From an uncultured Oscillospiraceae bacterium (GTDB lineage Bacteria > Bacillota > Clostridia > Oscillospirales > Oscillospiraceae): a stretch of DNA of 64,000 bases. Of the stretch, positions 41,600-50,611 are shown piece after piece (the stretch's first letter is position 1; each line of letters opens with the position of its first letter). The stretch is taken from positions 62,001 through 126,000 of the forward strand of contig CAKTMC010000003.1 in the NCBI GenBank assembly GCA_934573735.1, in the 5' to 3' direction. The translations under genes and the position numbers were made by a program. The notes below the pieces were generated by a model. The model saw only the letters and a list, made by a program, of their open reading frames with translations, was not told the origin of the DNA and did no database searches.

Positions 41600-42085
41600 T
41601 CAGTTTTCCGGCAGACCGACGGCATCGACTATCGTCTCTATCGGGCTATAGGCCTCATAGCCCCAGTGACCGGGCTCATAATCAAGCCCTGCGTCGCTCA
41701 TAAGCCCCTCGGCATCGGCGCTTATCAGAGTCTGATAAGCATTATACACGCACTCAAGCTTCATCGAGAACTCCGCCTGCTCGTCATTCCCCTTGGGGCT
41801 GAGCCAGTCTATCGTGCCCTGACGAATCTCGTCGTCGCTGAGCTTTGTCTCCGCCGCCCAGTTGAGCATATCGGCGGCGATCTTCGCTGCCTTGAGGCTT
41901 GAACCGGCGGTGCCGGGCTGCGCGTCGTTATTTATCTCGTCCAGAACCGCGCTCAACGCCGCGAGACTCGCCCCGTCGGGCGCAGACTGCACGGGACTTT
42001 CGCTCGGCTGCACGGCGGCGGTGCCGCAGGCGACCAGTGCCGGGACAAGCATCAGAACAATTATAAGATAAAAGAGCTTTTTCAT
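41600..42085 (-). CDS. Putative lipoprotein of unknown function
   Basis: 161 residues. Signal MKKLFYLIIVLMLVPALVAC with the lipobox LVAC at residues 17-20 predicts lipid anchoring at the outer membrane face. The mature part is acidic and Ala-rich with no family recognised (LSAVLDEINNDAQPG, WAAETKLSDDEIRQG). ATG at 42085 with GGAGG 6 nt upstream. It is downstream of recG on the same strand but has its own promoter. Confidence 0.75.
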   Translation of the reverse strand: MKKLFYLIIVLMLVPALVACGTAAVQPSESPVQSAPDGASLAALSAVLDEINNDAQPGTAGSSLKAAKIAADMLNWAAETKLSDDEIRQGTIDWLSPKGNDEQAEFSMKLECVYNAYQTLISADAEGLMSDAGLDYEPGHWGYEAYSPIETIVDAVGLPEN

Positions 42086-42138
42086 AAATTCCTCCGTATA
42101 TTGCCAAAGCATGGGGGATATTTTCCCTTGCGCAGACT

Positions 42139-42167
42139 AATATACACTCTTTCACTCCAAAAATCAA
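42139..42167 (-). promoter_or_regulatory. Promoter of the lipoprotein gene at 41600
   Basis: TTGATT (42167-42162), 17-nt spacer, TATATT (42144-42139). Confidence 0.55.
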
Positions 42168-42215
42168 CAAAAGAATTATTAAGAATTTACAAAATAGTTA
42201 CGAAACTGAAATTTT

Positions 42216-44270
42216 TTAGTTAAAACTGCTTGCGCTCTCGGCAAAAAGCCTGTCCACTCTCTGCCGCAGTGCCCGGTTTTCCGGTGCGTCAAGACCGGGG
42301 TCAAGCTCCAAAAGCCGCCCTGCCTCCTCCTGCGCCGTCTGTAAGACCTTTATATCCGCGCCCAAGTCGGCAAGATGCATCTCGGGCAGACCGTGCTGAC
42401 GCGAGCCGAAGAAATCGCCGGGACCGCGCAGACGCAGATCCTCCTCGGAGATGCGGAAGCCGTCGTTCGTCTTGGTCATGATACCGAGACGGCTCTTGAC
42501 CTCCTCGCCCTCCGCGTCCGACACGAGCACGCAATAGCTCTTATGCTTACCGCGTCCGACACGTCCGCGCAGCTGGTGAAGCTGGCTGAGTCCGAAGCGC
42601 TCTGCGTTTTCGACTATCATCAGCGCCGCATTCGGCACATCCACGCCGACCTCGATGACCGTGGTCGAGACGAGAATATCAAGCTCACCCGATGCAAAAT
42701 CCGCCATGATTTTATCCTTATCCTTCGCCTTCATGCGGCCGTGTACGCAGCCGACGCGCAAATCCGGGAAGATATCGGCAAGCTCGCGTGCGTGCTCCTC
42801 GGCGGACTTCAGCTTTGCCGGAAGCTCCTCGTTATCCTCGACCATGGGGCACACGACAAAGACCTGCCGCCCCTCGCCGACAAGCTTTCCGATAAAATTA
42901 TTGAGCCGCGCCCGGTAAGACTCGCCGACGGCAAAGGTATCCACCTTCTGCCGCCCGGGGGGAAGCTCGTCCAAAATCGAAACGTCGAGATCGCCGTATA
43001 TCATCAGCGCCAGCGTCCTCGGGATGGGCGTTGCGGACATGACGAGAACATGCGGCGTCACGCCCTTGCCGATGAGTGCGGAGCGCTGTGCCACGCCGAA
43101 GCGGTGCTGCTCGTCGGTCACGACAAGACCGAGACGCGAATATTCAACGTCGGCGCTGAAAAGCGCATGCGTTCCTATTATCAAATCTATCCCGCCCGAG
43201 GCGAGAGCCGCCTTGACCTCGCGCTTCTCCTTTGCCGTCATGGAGCCGGTAAGCCGCGCAATACGAAGCCCGAAGGGGGCAAAGAGCTCACCGAGCGTTG
43301 CAAGGTGCTGCTCGGCAAGTATCTCGGTTGGAGCCATGAACGCGCTTACATAGCCGCTTTTCCATGCGTACCAGATGAGCGCGGCGGCGACAAGAGTTTT
43401 ACCGCTGCCGACGTCGCCCTGAAGAAGCCTGTTCATTACGCGCCCGGAGCTCATATCCGAAATCGCCTGTGCCACGGCGCGGCGCTGCGCCCCGGTGGGC
43501 TCAAAGGGCAGACTCTCAAAAAAATCCCCTATATCCGCGCCGCCCATGGCAATGCCGCCCTGCTCGACGCGCTCCCCGCGCAGCTTACTGAGCGCACAGG
43601 CAAGCACAAAGAATTCCTCGAATATAAAGCGCCGCCGCGCAAGCTCAAGCGCACCGTAATCGGCGGGAAAATGTATATTCTCATAGGCGTAATGCGACTG
43701 AACGAGCGAATTTCGGCGCATGACGCTCTCGGGCAGTATCTCCTCAATGTGCTCGGCGCAGGCGTCAAGCCCCTGCCGGACGCTTTGCAGCATCGTGCGC
43801 TGATTTAGTCCTGCGTTTATGCGGTAGATGGGGATTATCCTCCCAGTGACGCTGTGCGGACCGTCCTCACGCTCATAGACGGGGTTCGTCATCGTCCGCT
43901 GCGCTCCGCGCAGCTCAAGCTTACCATAAAAAATGTAGCTCTCACCGCGATGCAGATTATCCTTGGCGTAGCTCTGGTTAAAAAATGTGATATCCAGAGC
44001 GCCGCTCTCGTCCACGGCGCGCAGCTTCACGAGGTCGAGCGCGCGGCGAATTCGCGTCAGGCGCGGCGTATCGGCGACGAGCGCACGAATACAGACCGTC
44101 TCGCCGTCACAGCAGAGCGCGATGGGCTTAAAGACGCTTCTGTCCTCATATTTTCTTGGGAAATAGGAGACAAGGTCATAGAGAGAAAAGACGCCGAGCT
44201 TGTTGAGCGCCTGCGCCTTTTTCTCGCCGATTCCCTTGATGTATCTCACATCGGTGTTCAAATCAGCCAT
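42216..44270 (-). CDS. recG: ATP-dependent DNA helicase RecG
   Basis: 684 residues. An N-terminal OB-fold wedge domain (about 1-190, opening DVRYIKGIGEKKAQAL) is followed by two RecA-like helicase domains: LLQGDVGSGKTLVAAAL (Walker A), VTDEQHRFGVAQR (DExH box), MSATPIPRTLAL (motif III) and LHQLRGRVGRGKHKSYC (motif VI). RecG reverses stalled replication forks and processes recombination junctions. It starts 1 nt after the apbE stop, so it is the last gene of a three-gene operon. Confidence 0.96.
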   Translation of the reverse strand: MADLNTDVRYIKGIGEKKAQALNKLGVFSLYDLVSYFPRKYEDRSVFKPIALCCDGETVCIRALVADTPRLTRIRRALDLVKLRAVDESGALDITFFNQSYAKDNLHRGESYIFYGKLELRGAQRTMTNPVYEREDGPHSVTGRIIPIYRINAGLNQRTMLQSVRQGLDACAEHIEEILPESVMRRNSLVQSHYAYENIHFPADYGALELARRRFIFEEFFVLACALSKLRGERVEQGGIAMGGADIGDFFESLPFEPTGAQRRAVAQAISDMSSGRVMNRLLQGDVGSGKTLVAAALIWYAWKSGYVSAFMAPTEILAEQHLATLGELFAPFGLRIARLTGSMTAKEKREVKAALASGGIDLIIGTHALFSADVEYSRLGLVVTDEQHRFGVAQRSALIGKGVTPHVLVMSATPIPRTLALMIYGDLDVSILDELPPGRQKVDTFAVGESYRARLNNFIGKLVGEGRQVFVVCPMVEDNEELPAKLKSAEEHARELADIFPDLRVGCVHGRMKAKDKDKIMADFASGELDILVSTTVIEVGVDVPNAALMIVENAERFGLSQLHQLRGRVGRGKHKSYCVLVSDAEGEEVKSRLGIMTKTNDGFRISEEDLRLRGPGDFFGSRQHGLPEMHLADLGADIKVLQTAQEEAGRLLELDPGLDAPENRALRQRVDRLFAESASSFN

Positions 44271-44271
44271 A

Positions 44272-45321
44272 TTATTCGGAGTAAGTCAGTGAATAGTTCG
44301 GGTTTGAGAGCGTAAACTGCTCCAAAAGCCCGCTCGTGCAAATGATCCTGTTGTCGTTTGTGATGAGTATCATATCGAAGCCGCCGTAGGTACGCCAGTA
44401 GTTCAGCGCCGCCGACTCGCCCAGCACGAACATCGCCGTCGAAAGGCAGTCCGCCAGAGCGCCGTCGGAGCATATTACCGTCACGGAGACAAGCGTATTG
44501 TTCACGGGGTAGCCGCTTGAGGGACGGAGAATGTGGTGATAGGTATCCCCGTGCGCATCGGTGAAATAGCGCTGATAGCTGCCGCTCGTGACCACCGCCG
44601 TCTCGCCGACGCTGATAACGCCGACGTAGCTCGAGGTGTTGTTCGGGTCCTTTATCGCAACCGTCCAGCGTGAGCCGTCCGGCTTTAGCCCCAGCGTCTG
44701 GACGTTGCCGCCGAGCGAGATTATCCCGCTCTCAACCCCCGCCTGACGCATGGCCTCGATTGCGTTATCCGCAGCACAGCCCTTGGCGACGGCGGCAAAG
44801 CTCAGCTCACCCCCGGAGGGTATCTGCACCGTATATGTCCCGGTGTTGGGATAGCTTGTAAGCATGAGCTTATCAAAGCAGCGCTTGGACAGGTCGGAAG
44901 ATATCTCATCCGCCGTCGGGACATAGTATTTTCCGTCCACAAAGCCCCAGCGCTTGACGAGGGGATAAATCGAAAGGTCGAGCGCGCCGTTACTCTGATT
45001 AAACACGGTCTGCGCGGTGCTTATCATGCGCGCGACCTGACCGGGCACGACGACGCTTGCGCCCTCTGCGTGATTTATCGCGTAGGTGGTGCTTGTCGAA
45101 AGCTCCGGGTCAAGCATACTGTCCATAGAGGTGATGACGCTTTTCGCCGCGGCAAGACCTGCGGAGGCCTTTTTCCCGTAGGCGGTGAGCGTCATAATGG
45201 TGTCCATGGCGAACACCTCGGCCTGCTCCTGCCTGCTCTCGCCGCAGCCTGTCAGCGGCAGCAGCGTACACAGGCAGAGGAGCAGCGCAATGAGCTTATA
45301 GCTCGTCCTTGTGTGCTTCAT
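44272..45321 (-). CDS. apbE: FAD:protein FMN transferase ApbE, lipoprotein
   Basis: 349 residues. A signal sequence ends in a lipobox (LPLTGC near residue 24-25), so it is anchored outside the membrane. EVFAMDTIMTLTAYG, DLSIYPLVKRWGF, GELSFAAVAKGCAAD and ISLGGNVQTLG are the ApbE blocks that bind FAD and Mg. It attaches FMN to a Thr/Ser of target proteins such as RnfG, RnfD or NqrC. No Rnf genes lie in the window. It overlaps the aldo/keto reductase gene by 26 nt. Confidence 0.93.
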   Translation of the reverse strand: MKHTRTSYKLIALLLCLCTLLPLTGCGESRQEQAEVFAMDTIMTLTAYGKKASAGLAAAKSVITSMDSMLDPELSTSTTYAINHAEGASVVVPGQVARMISTAQTVFNQSNGALDLSIYPLVKRWGFVDGKYYVPTADEISSDLSKRCFDKLMLTSYPNTGTYTVQIPSGGELSFAAVAKGCAADNAIEAMRQAGVESGIISLGGNVQTLGLKPDGSRWTVAIKDPNNTSSYVGVISVGETAVVTSGSYQRYFTDAHGDTYHHILRPSSGYPVNNTLVSVTVICSDGALADCLSTAMFVLGESAALNYWRTYGGFDMILITNDNRIICTSGLLEQFTLSNPNYSLTYSE

Positions 45322-46324
45322 AGAACTCTCTGTAATCCTTTAGCATATATTTGAGAAGATTCGGCGTATCGAGCTGGTAGGGGCAGTGACTGCTGCAATG
45401 ACGGCAGCCGATGCAGTTTTCGATGCGCGACATCTTCTCCTGCCACTCGGGGCTGTAATACTGCTTCCAGGGAGAGCGGCGCAGCAGCATATTCATACGC
45501 GCACAGTTGAATATCTCGATACCGGCAGGGCAGGGCAGACAGTAGCCGCAGCTGCGGCAGAAGGAGCCGGAGAGCTCCTGACGCTCATGCTTTATAAATG
45601 CGGCAAGCTCCTCGTCCATCGAGGGGTCCTCCTCGGCGACATTGAGCCACTGCTGAAGCTCCTCCATACGCTGCATACCCCAGATGGGCACGACATTGTC
45701 ATACTGCTTCATGAAGGCGTGGCAGGCGCGGGTGTTCGTCAGCATACCGCCGGCAAGCCCCTTCATGGCGATAAAGCCCATGTCCGCCTCGCGGCACTTG
45801 TCGGCAAGGGCGAGGTCGCGGTCTGCCGAGATGTAGCTGAAAGGGAACTGGAGCGTCTCAAAATAGCCGGAGGCGATGCACTCCTCGGCGACGTCCACGC
45901 GGTGCGAGGTGACGCCTATGTGCCGTATCCAGCCGCGCTCCTTTGCCTCAAGCGCCGCAGCGTATGCGCCGTTCGGGTCGTTCGGGTCGGGCACCTCGGT
46001 GACCTGATGGAACTGGAAGAGGTCTATGTAATCGGTTTTGAGCATACGCAGGCTGTTTTCGATGTGCGCGAGCACACCTGCCTTGTCGCGTGCGGCGCTC
46101 TTGGTGGAGATAATGAGCTTGTCGCGCACGTCGGAGAGAGCAAGACCAAGCTTTTTCTCGCTGTCTGTGTAGTTGTTTGCTGTGTCGAAATAGTTTATCC
46201 CGCCCTCGTATGCGGCGCGAATGAGGCGCACGGCCTCCTCATCGGAGCAGCGCTGAAGCGGCAGACAGCCGAGTGCGGTCTTTGTGACCATGAGCTCGGT
46301 CTTGCCGAGACGGATTTTCTGCAT
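45296..46324 (-). CDS. Aldo/keto reductase with C-terminal 2x[4Fe-4S] ferredoxin domain
   Basis: 342 residues. The AKR barrel (about 1-235) holds DTANNYTDSEKKLG (catalytic Asp and Tyr), IISTKSAARDKAG (Lys) and LFQFHQVTE (His). The C-terminal part has CRSCGYCLPCPAGIE and CIGCRHCSSHCPYQ, binding sites for two iron-sulfur clusters. This architecture is common in Clostridia; substrate unknown. ATG with AAGGAG 8 nt upstream. First gene of the operon with apbE and recG, divergent from tRNA-Arg. Confidence 0.92.
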   Translation of the reverse strand: MQKIRLGKTELMVTKTALGCLPLQRCSDEEAVRLIRAAYEGGINYFDTANNYTDSEKKLGLALSDVRDKLIISTKSAARDKAGVLAHIENSLRMLKTDYIDLFQFHQVTEVPDPNDPNGAYAAALEAKERGWIRHIGVTSHRVDVAEECIASGYFETLQFPFSYISADRDLALADKCREADMGFIAMKGLAGGMLTNTRACHAFMKQYDNVVPIWGMQRMEELQQWLNVAEEDPSMDEELAAFIKHERQELSGSFCRSCGYCLPCPAGIEIFNCARMNMLLRRSPWKQYYSPEWQEKMSRIENCIGCRHCSSHCPYQLDTPNLLKYMLKDYREFYEAHKDEL

Positions 46325-46391
46325 AAAATCAACTCCTTGCTGAAAGTTTCGGCTGTATTATAGCATATAAAAACTAAATTGAAAACAGCTA

Positions 46392-46420
46392 TTTACTTTT
46401 AGACGCAAATTTGTTATAAT
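46392..46420 (+). promoter_or_regulatory. Promoter of tRNA-Arg(CCG)
   Basis: TTTACT (46392-46397), 17-nt spacer, TATAAT (46415-46420), 26 nt before the tRNA. Confidence 0.6.
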
Positions 46421-46445
46421 ACATCGGCTGAAACGAATAGAATAT

Positions 46446-46522
46446 GTGCCCGTAGCTCAGCTGGATAGAGTGTCAGACTCCGACTCTGAAGGTCGCAGGT
46501 TCGAATCCTGTCGGGCATACCA
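46446..46522 (+). tRNA. tRNA-Arg (anticodon CCG)
   Basis: 77 nt with encoded CCA. Acceptor GTGCCCG pairs with CGGGCAT, anticodon stem TCAGA/TCTGA around loop CTCCGAC, T arm GCAGG-TTCGAAT-CCTGT. Reads CGG codons. Confidence 0.95.
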
Positions 46523-46525
46523 GGT

Positions 46526-46566
46526 AAAAAGCTATGTTTCTGTAAAAACAGGAATGTAGCTTTTTT
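46526..46566 (+). terminator. Terminator of tRNA-Arg(CCG)
   Basis: AAAAAGCTA pairs with TAGCTTTTT around an inner TTTCTG/CAGGAA stem; ends in a T-run. Confidence 0.8.
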
Positions 46567-46956
46567 CTTTGCTCATAATTAAGTGCAGTTTACCACAGCA
46601 GAAGAAACGTGGAGTATAACATGCGCGAGGCTTTTATGACTCGTTTGACCACGCAGCTGGCGACGTCATGTACTATGCGCATGAGGCGTTTCAGGACTGA
46701 CTGATGAACGGCGGGCCTATCGAAATTCCTCTGAGCGACGGTATTTCTGAACTGTCTTATTCGCTCGCGGCAAAGAAATCATCTGAAGAACATATAACGG
46801 TTAAGGTATCAAAGTGGGGAATAATAGACGAATAGCTGATTAACGACTTTAATTAGTTTTTGATATGAAAAACATGAAAATTCATTATTTATCTACTAAG
46901 CATTGACAAGCTGTGATATAATAAGGCTTTAGAAAATATAGTTGGAGGCCTTATAA
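46567..46956 (+). pseudogene. Gene debris between tRNA-Arg and the CobW genes
   Basis: 390 nt. Two short frames look protein-like. One, without start codon, reads FYDSFDHAAGDVMYYAHEAF to a stop at about 46700. The second (46704-46835) could give a 43-residue peptide (MNGGPIEIPLSDGISELSYS...), but has no ribosome site. They may be pieces of one broken gene. The last 100 nt are AT-rich and should hold the promoter of the CobW pair; a TATAAT at about 46915 is present, but its only TTGACA is 8 nt upstream, too close. Confidence 0.3.
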
Positions 46957-48045
46957 ATGACAAAAATTGATATATTCTCCGGTTTTCTCGGCGCGGGCAA
47001 GACTACGCTCATCCGTAAGCTCATTGCCGAGGGCTACAAGGGTGAAAAGCTTGTGCTCATCGAAAACGAGTTCGGTGAGATAGCCATTGACGGCGGCTTT
47101 CTCAAGGATGCCGGCGTTCAGATAACCGAGATGAATTCCGGCTGCATCTGCTGCACCCTCGTGGGCGACTTCACCAAGGCGCTCAGAAAGGTCATGGAGG
47201 ACTATGCGCCCGACCGTATCATCATCGAGCCGTCCGGCGTAGGCAAGCTCAGCGACGTTGCACACGCCGTGGAGCAGGTCGAGGGCGCGCACATCGGGGC
47301 AAAGGTCACGCTGGTCGATGCTGGCAAATGCCGTATGTATATGCGCAACTTCGGCGAGTTTTTCAATGACCAGGTAGAGAACGCGGATCTCATCGTCATG
47401 AGCCGCACCGATACCGCAAGCGCCGAGAAGATACTTGCAGCGACCGAGCTTCTCAAGCAGCTCAACCCCAAGGCCGGTCTTATAAGCACTCCCTGGGATA
47501 AGCTCAAGGGCGAGCAGATAGTCGAGGCGATGGAGCATAACGCTCTGCATGAGGAGCTTGAGCACATGGAGCATGAGCATCACCATCACCATGAGCATGA
47601 CGAGCATTGCAGCTGCGGCTGCCACGATCACGAGCATGAGCATGAGCATGATGAGCACTGCTCCTGCCACGACCACGAGCACGAGCACCACCATGAGCAT
47701 GACGAGCATTGCAGCTGCGGCTGCCATGACCATGAGCATGAGCATGAGCATCATCACCATCATCATGCCGACGAGGTGTTCACAAGCTGGGGCATGGAGA
47801 CTCCGCGCCGCTTCACCGAGTCTGCTCTGCGTGACATTCTCGCAGCGCTTGAGGATGAGAGCAGCTACGGCATAATTCTCCGCGCAAAGGGCATAGTCGA
47901 TGCCGAGGACGGCGACTGGCTCTACTTTGACTACGTTCCCGGCGAGGTCGATATCCGCCGCGGCGGCGCTGCCGTCACCGGCCGCTTCTGCGTCATCGGC
48001 TCCAAGCTGAACGAGCAGGCGCTGAAGGAGCTGTTTGAACATTGA
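46957..48045 (+). CDS. CobW/COG0523 GTPase with long His-rich metal-binding tract
   Basis: 362 residues. The N-terminal GTPase domain has FSGFLGAGKTTLIRKL (Walker A) and NSGCICCTLV, the CxCC metal-binding motif of COG0523 metallochaperones, plus EPSGVG. Between about residues 200 and 272 lies a tract of EHEHHH, HDEHCSCGCHDHE-type repeats, unusually rich in His and Cys, followed by the CobW C-terminal domain with WGMETPRRFT. Family members deliver zinc, cobalt or other metals to client enzymes under metal shortage. It overlaps the second GTPase gene by 4 nt. Confidence 0.88.
   Translation: MTKIDIFSGFLGAGKTTLIRKLIAEGYKGEKLVLIENEFGEIAIDGGFLKDAGVQITEMNSGCICCTLVGDFTKALRKVMEDYAPDRIIIEPSGVGKLSDVAHAVEQVEGAHIGAKVTLVDAGKCRMYMRNFGEFFNDQVENADLIVMSRTDTASAEKILAATELLKQLNPKAGLISTPWDKLKGEQIVEAMEHNALHEELEHMEHEHHHHHEHDEHCSCGCHDHEHEHEHDEHCSCHDHEHEHHHEHDEHCSCGCHDHEHEHEHHHHHHADEVFTSWGMETPRRFTESALRDILAALEDESSYGIILRAKGIVDAEDGDWLYFDYVPGEVDIRRGGAAVTGRFCVIGSKLNEQALKELFEH
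47565..47770 (+). repeat. Degenerate GAGCAT/CACCAT tandem repeats coding the His-rich tract
   Basis: The codons for the His/Glu/Cys tract form imperfect direct repeats; the unit coding HDEHCSCGCHDHE appears two to three times at DNA level, suggesting growth by slippage or unequal exchange. Confidence 0.8.
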
Positions 48046-48995
48046 GTGACAAGAGAGACGTTCCCGTATATCTTTTTACGGGTTTTCTGGAATCCGGCAA
48101 GACCAAGTTCATTCAGGAGACGCTTGAGGACAAGCGCTTCTGCAACGGTGAGCGCACGATGCTGCTGGTCTGCGAGGAGGGCGAGGAGGAATACGCGCCC
48201 GAGCAGTTTGCCGACAAGAGCGTGTTTATCCACATCGTTGAAGAGCAGAGCGAGCTGACGGCGGAAAACCTTGAAAAATGGCTCCGCGATGCAAATGCCG
48301 ACCGCGTTGTCGTCGAGTATAACGGTATGTGGATGCTTGACGCGCTCTATTCCGCGATGCCCGAGAGCTGGATGGTGTATCAGGAGTTCATGTTTGCCGA
48401 TGCCGGTACATTTATAAGCTATAATAACAATATGCGCCAGCTTGTCTATGATAAGCTCAAGAGCTGTGAGCTTGTCGTGTTCAATCGCTTCAAGCCCGAC
48501 ATGGACAAGATGGAGTTTCATAAAATCGTCCGCGGCGCCTCCCGCAGAAGCGACATAGCCTACGAGTACGCCGGCGGCAAGGTTGAGTATGACGACATCG
48601 AGGATCCGCTGCCCTTCGATTTGGACGCGCCTGTTATCGAGATAGGCGATGATGACTATGCGGTCTGGTACCGTGACCTCTCCGAGGAGCCGAAGAAGTA
48701 CGAGGGCAAGACCGTGCGCTTTAAGTGCCGTGCGCTCAAGCGCAAGAAGATACCCGCCGGAAGCTTCATCGTCGGGCGGCACGTCATGACCTGCTGCGTC
48801 GAGGATATACAGTTTGCCGCGCTTGTGTGCCAGTGGGATATGGCGGAATGCGTCAAGGACGATACATGGATGATTCTGACCGCACGGATAAACTTCAAAT
48901 TCCACCGCGCCTACAGCCGCAAGGGTCCCGTGCTGACGTATATCAGCCACGAGGAATGTGAAGCCCCCGCGCAGGATGTTGCGACCTTCTATTGA
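48042..48995 (+). CDS. CobW-like GTPase fused to a DUF1980/TIGR03943-like C-terminal domain
   Basis: 317 residues. The N-terminal half is CobW-like: VYLFTGFLESGKTKFIQETL has a P-loop of the form GFLESGKTK, but the CxCC motif is absent. The C-terminal third, with GRHVMTCCVEDIQFAALVCQ, resembles the C-terminal domain of DUF1980/YcgQ-type proteins, which are normally paired with YcgR-like permeases linked to metal uptake. It starts with TTG overlapping the stop of the first GTPase. Fused and coupled, it probably works with that protein in metal handling; that is inference. Confidence 0.75.
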   Translation: MSDKRDVPVYLFTGFLESGKTKFIQETLEDKRFCNGERTMLLVCEEGEEEYAPEQFADKSVFIHIVEEQSELTAENLEKWLRDANADRVVVEYNGMWMLDALYSAMPESWMVYQEFMFADAGTFISYNNNMRQLVYDKLKSCELVVFNRFKPDMDKMEFHKIVRGASRRSDIAYEYAGGKVEYDDIEDPLPFDLDAPVIEIGDDDYAVWYRDLSEEPKKYEGKTVRFKCRALKRKKIPAGSFIVGRHVMTCCVEDIQFAALVCQWDMAECVKDDTWMILTARINFKFHRAYSRKGPVLTYISHEECEAPAQDVATFY

Positions 48996-49072
48996 GCCGG
49001 GGCTTGGATTGAGCATGGCGAAGCATGTAGAGAGTCCTAAATAGTATGCAGATATTTTCGTTATTCCATTAA

Positions 49073-49121
49073 AAATGTTGGGTGTAGATCTTCAGCTTTT
49101 GAAAGACCTACCCCAACATTT
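49073..49121. terminator. Bidirectional terminator between CobW pair and NSS transporter
   Basis: AAATGTTGGG (49073-49082) pairs with CCCAACATTT (49112-49121) with further inner pairing; T-rich on both sides, between convergent genes. Confidence 0.75.
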
Positions 49122-49143
49122 GTTTTAGAACCCAATAACAGTA

Positions 49144-50475
49144 TCAGAAGGAAATTCCCATAATGAGCGCGACGGCGCAGAGAATAATGGCGATGGGAAC
49201 ATAGACATAGCGCCCCACACCGTACCAGAGCTTGCCGCGGCTGCGCTTGCTGCCAAGGTTTACGGCGTTGAGCAGCTCGTCCTTCTTCATGATATAGAAC
49301 CATGTCACGGCGCCGATGGTCGCGCCTATCGGGATAATATAGATAGAAACAAAGTCCATCCAAGGTCCCCATGAGTATATGGGCTCCATCCCGATACCAA
49401 AGCCGAGGCATATCACCGCAAGCCCCGCAAGCACTGCGCCGCGGCTCAGGCGCGGAAAGCGATGCTGCAAGGACTCGGCTACGACCTCAAACATATTCTG
49501 AAGCGAGCTTACGCCGGCAAATATCATGGCGAGATAGAGAATCACCGCAAAGAGTCTCCCGAGCGGGATATCCTGCAAAATGGTCGGCAGAGTAACAAAC
49601 AGCAGCCCCGGACCCGCGCCGACGTCGAGCTTATAGGAGAAGCAGGCGGGGATGATGACGAGCGCCGCGACGACGGCGGCAATCGTATCAAAGAGTGCTG
49701 TGTGCTGCGCGACGCTGACCACGTCCTCGTCCTTTGACAGGTACGCGCCGTAGACTATCATGCCGCTGCCCGTGACGGAGAGCGAGAAGAAGGCCTGACC
49801 CATCGCCCAAAGCCATATCATCGGGTCAAGCAGCGCCTCCCAGCGCGGAGTGAACATAAAGCGGTAGCCCTCCGCAACCCCGGGCAGGAACGCCACGCGC
49901 ACTGCCAGAATGAGAAATATAATAAAGAATACGGGCATCATTATCTTGTTGGTCTTTTCTATGCTGCGCGCGCCCAGAAACAGCGTCAGCAGCGTACCCG
50001 CAACGACGATTACATGATAGGGAATGACGGAGTAAGGGCTCGTGGAGAATTCCGAAAACCACACCGCCGCGTCGCCGGTCATAAGCGTACCGGCAAGGGA
50101 ATCGACCAGAGCCTTGAGAACGTAGGTCACGATGACCGCGTAGCCGATGGCGATGCAGAGAGAGCCTGCAAGGGGAAGCCAGCCGAGTATCTCGCCCGCC
50201 TTGCCCATGCGCTCGCTGCGGGTCGCCCATGCGCCCTTATACGCGCCGAGGGTGCCGGTGCCTGCGCGTCTGCCGACGGCAAACTCGGTGGGAAGTCCGA
50301 CGTAGCTGAAAATAAAGACAAAAAGCAGGTAGATAAGCAAAAACGCGCCGCCGCCGTTGCTGCCCATCTTGTTCGGGAAGCCCCAGACGTTTGCCATGCC
50401 GACCGCCGAGCCGACGGACGCCAGAATAAATCCCCAGCGGCTGGCAAAGCCGTGGGCGCTCTTCTTTTGTTTCAT
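49144..50475 (-). CDS. Sodium:neurotransmitter symporter (NSS/SNF) family transporter
   Basis: 443 residues with about eleven membrane segments. The N-terminal RWGFILASVGSAVGMANVWG and NGGGAFLLIYLLFV are the sodium- and substrate-site signatures of NSS proteins such as LeuT, TnaT and MhsT. It should take up an amino acid with sodium; which one cannot be told. ATG with GAGGAAAC 5 nt upstream. Single-gene unit with its own promoter. Confidence 0.93.
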   Translation of the reverse strand: MKQKKSAHGFASRWGFILASVGSAVGMANVWGFPNKMGSNGGGAFLLIYLLFVFIFSYVGLPTEFAVGRRAGTGTLGAYKGAWATRSERMGKAGEILGWLPLAGSLCIAIGYAVIVTYVLKALVDSLAGTLMTGDAAVWFSEFSTSPYSVIPYHVIVVAGTLLTLFLGARSIEKTNKIMMPVFFIIFLILAVRVAFLPGVAEGYRFMFTPRWEALLDPMIWLWAMGQAFFSLSVTGSGMIVYGAYLSKDEDVVSVAQHTALFDTIAAVVAALVIIPACFSYKLDVGAGPGLLFVTLPTILQDIPLGRLFAVILYLAMIFAGVSSLQNMFEVVAESLQHRFPRLSRGAVLAGLAVICLGFGIGMEPIYSWGPWMDFVSIYIIPIGATIGAVTWFYIMKKDELLNAVNLGSKRSRGKLWYGVGRYVYVPIAIILCAVALIMGISF

Positions 50476-50582
50476 AGTGTTTCCTCGACCGAATTTCCGG
50501 CCTTTCTCCCTCTTTTTTATTGTTCGGGCAAAAAACTTCGGGCAGGCAGCCTCGCCTCGACCGACCTTGTGACAGTATGTTT

Positions 50583-50611
50583 ATATTAGCGCTTTGAAGC
50601 GCAAAAGTCAA
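50583..50611 (-). promoter_or_regulatory. Promoter of the NSS transporter with palindromic spacer
   Basis: TTGACT (50611-50606), 17-nt spacer, TAATAT (50588-50583). The spacer contains GCGCTT-TG-AAGCGC (50589-50602), a possible repressor site. Confidence 0.6.

Noticed and set aside
46904..46921. TTGACA and TATAAT as a promoter for the CobW pair
   Set aside because: Only 8 nt separate the boxes, too close to work together; one of them may belong to another promoter pairing.
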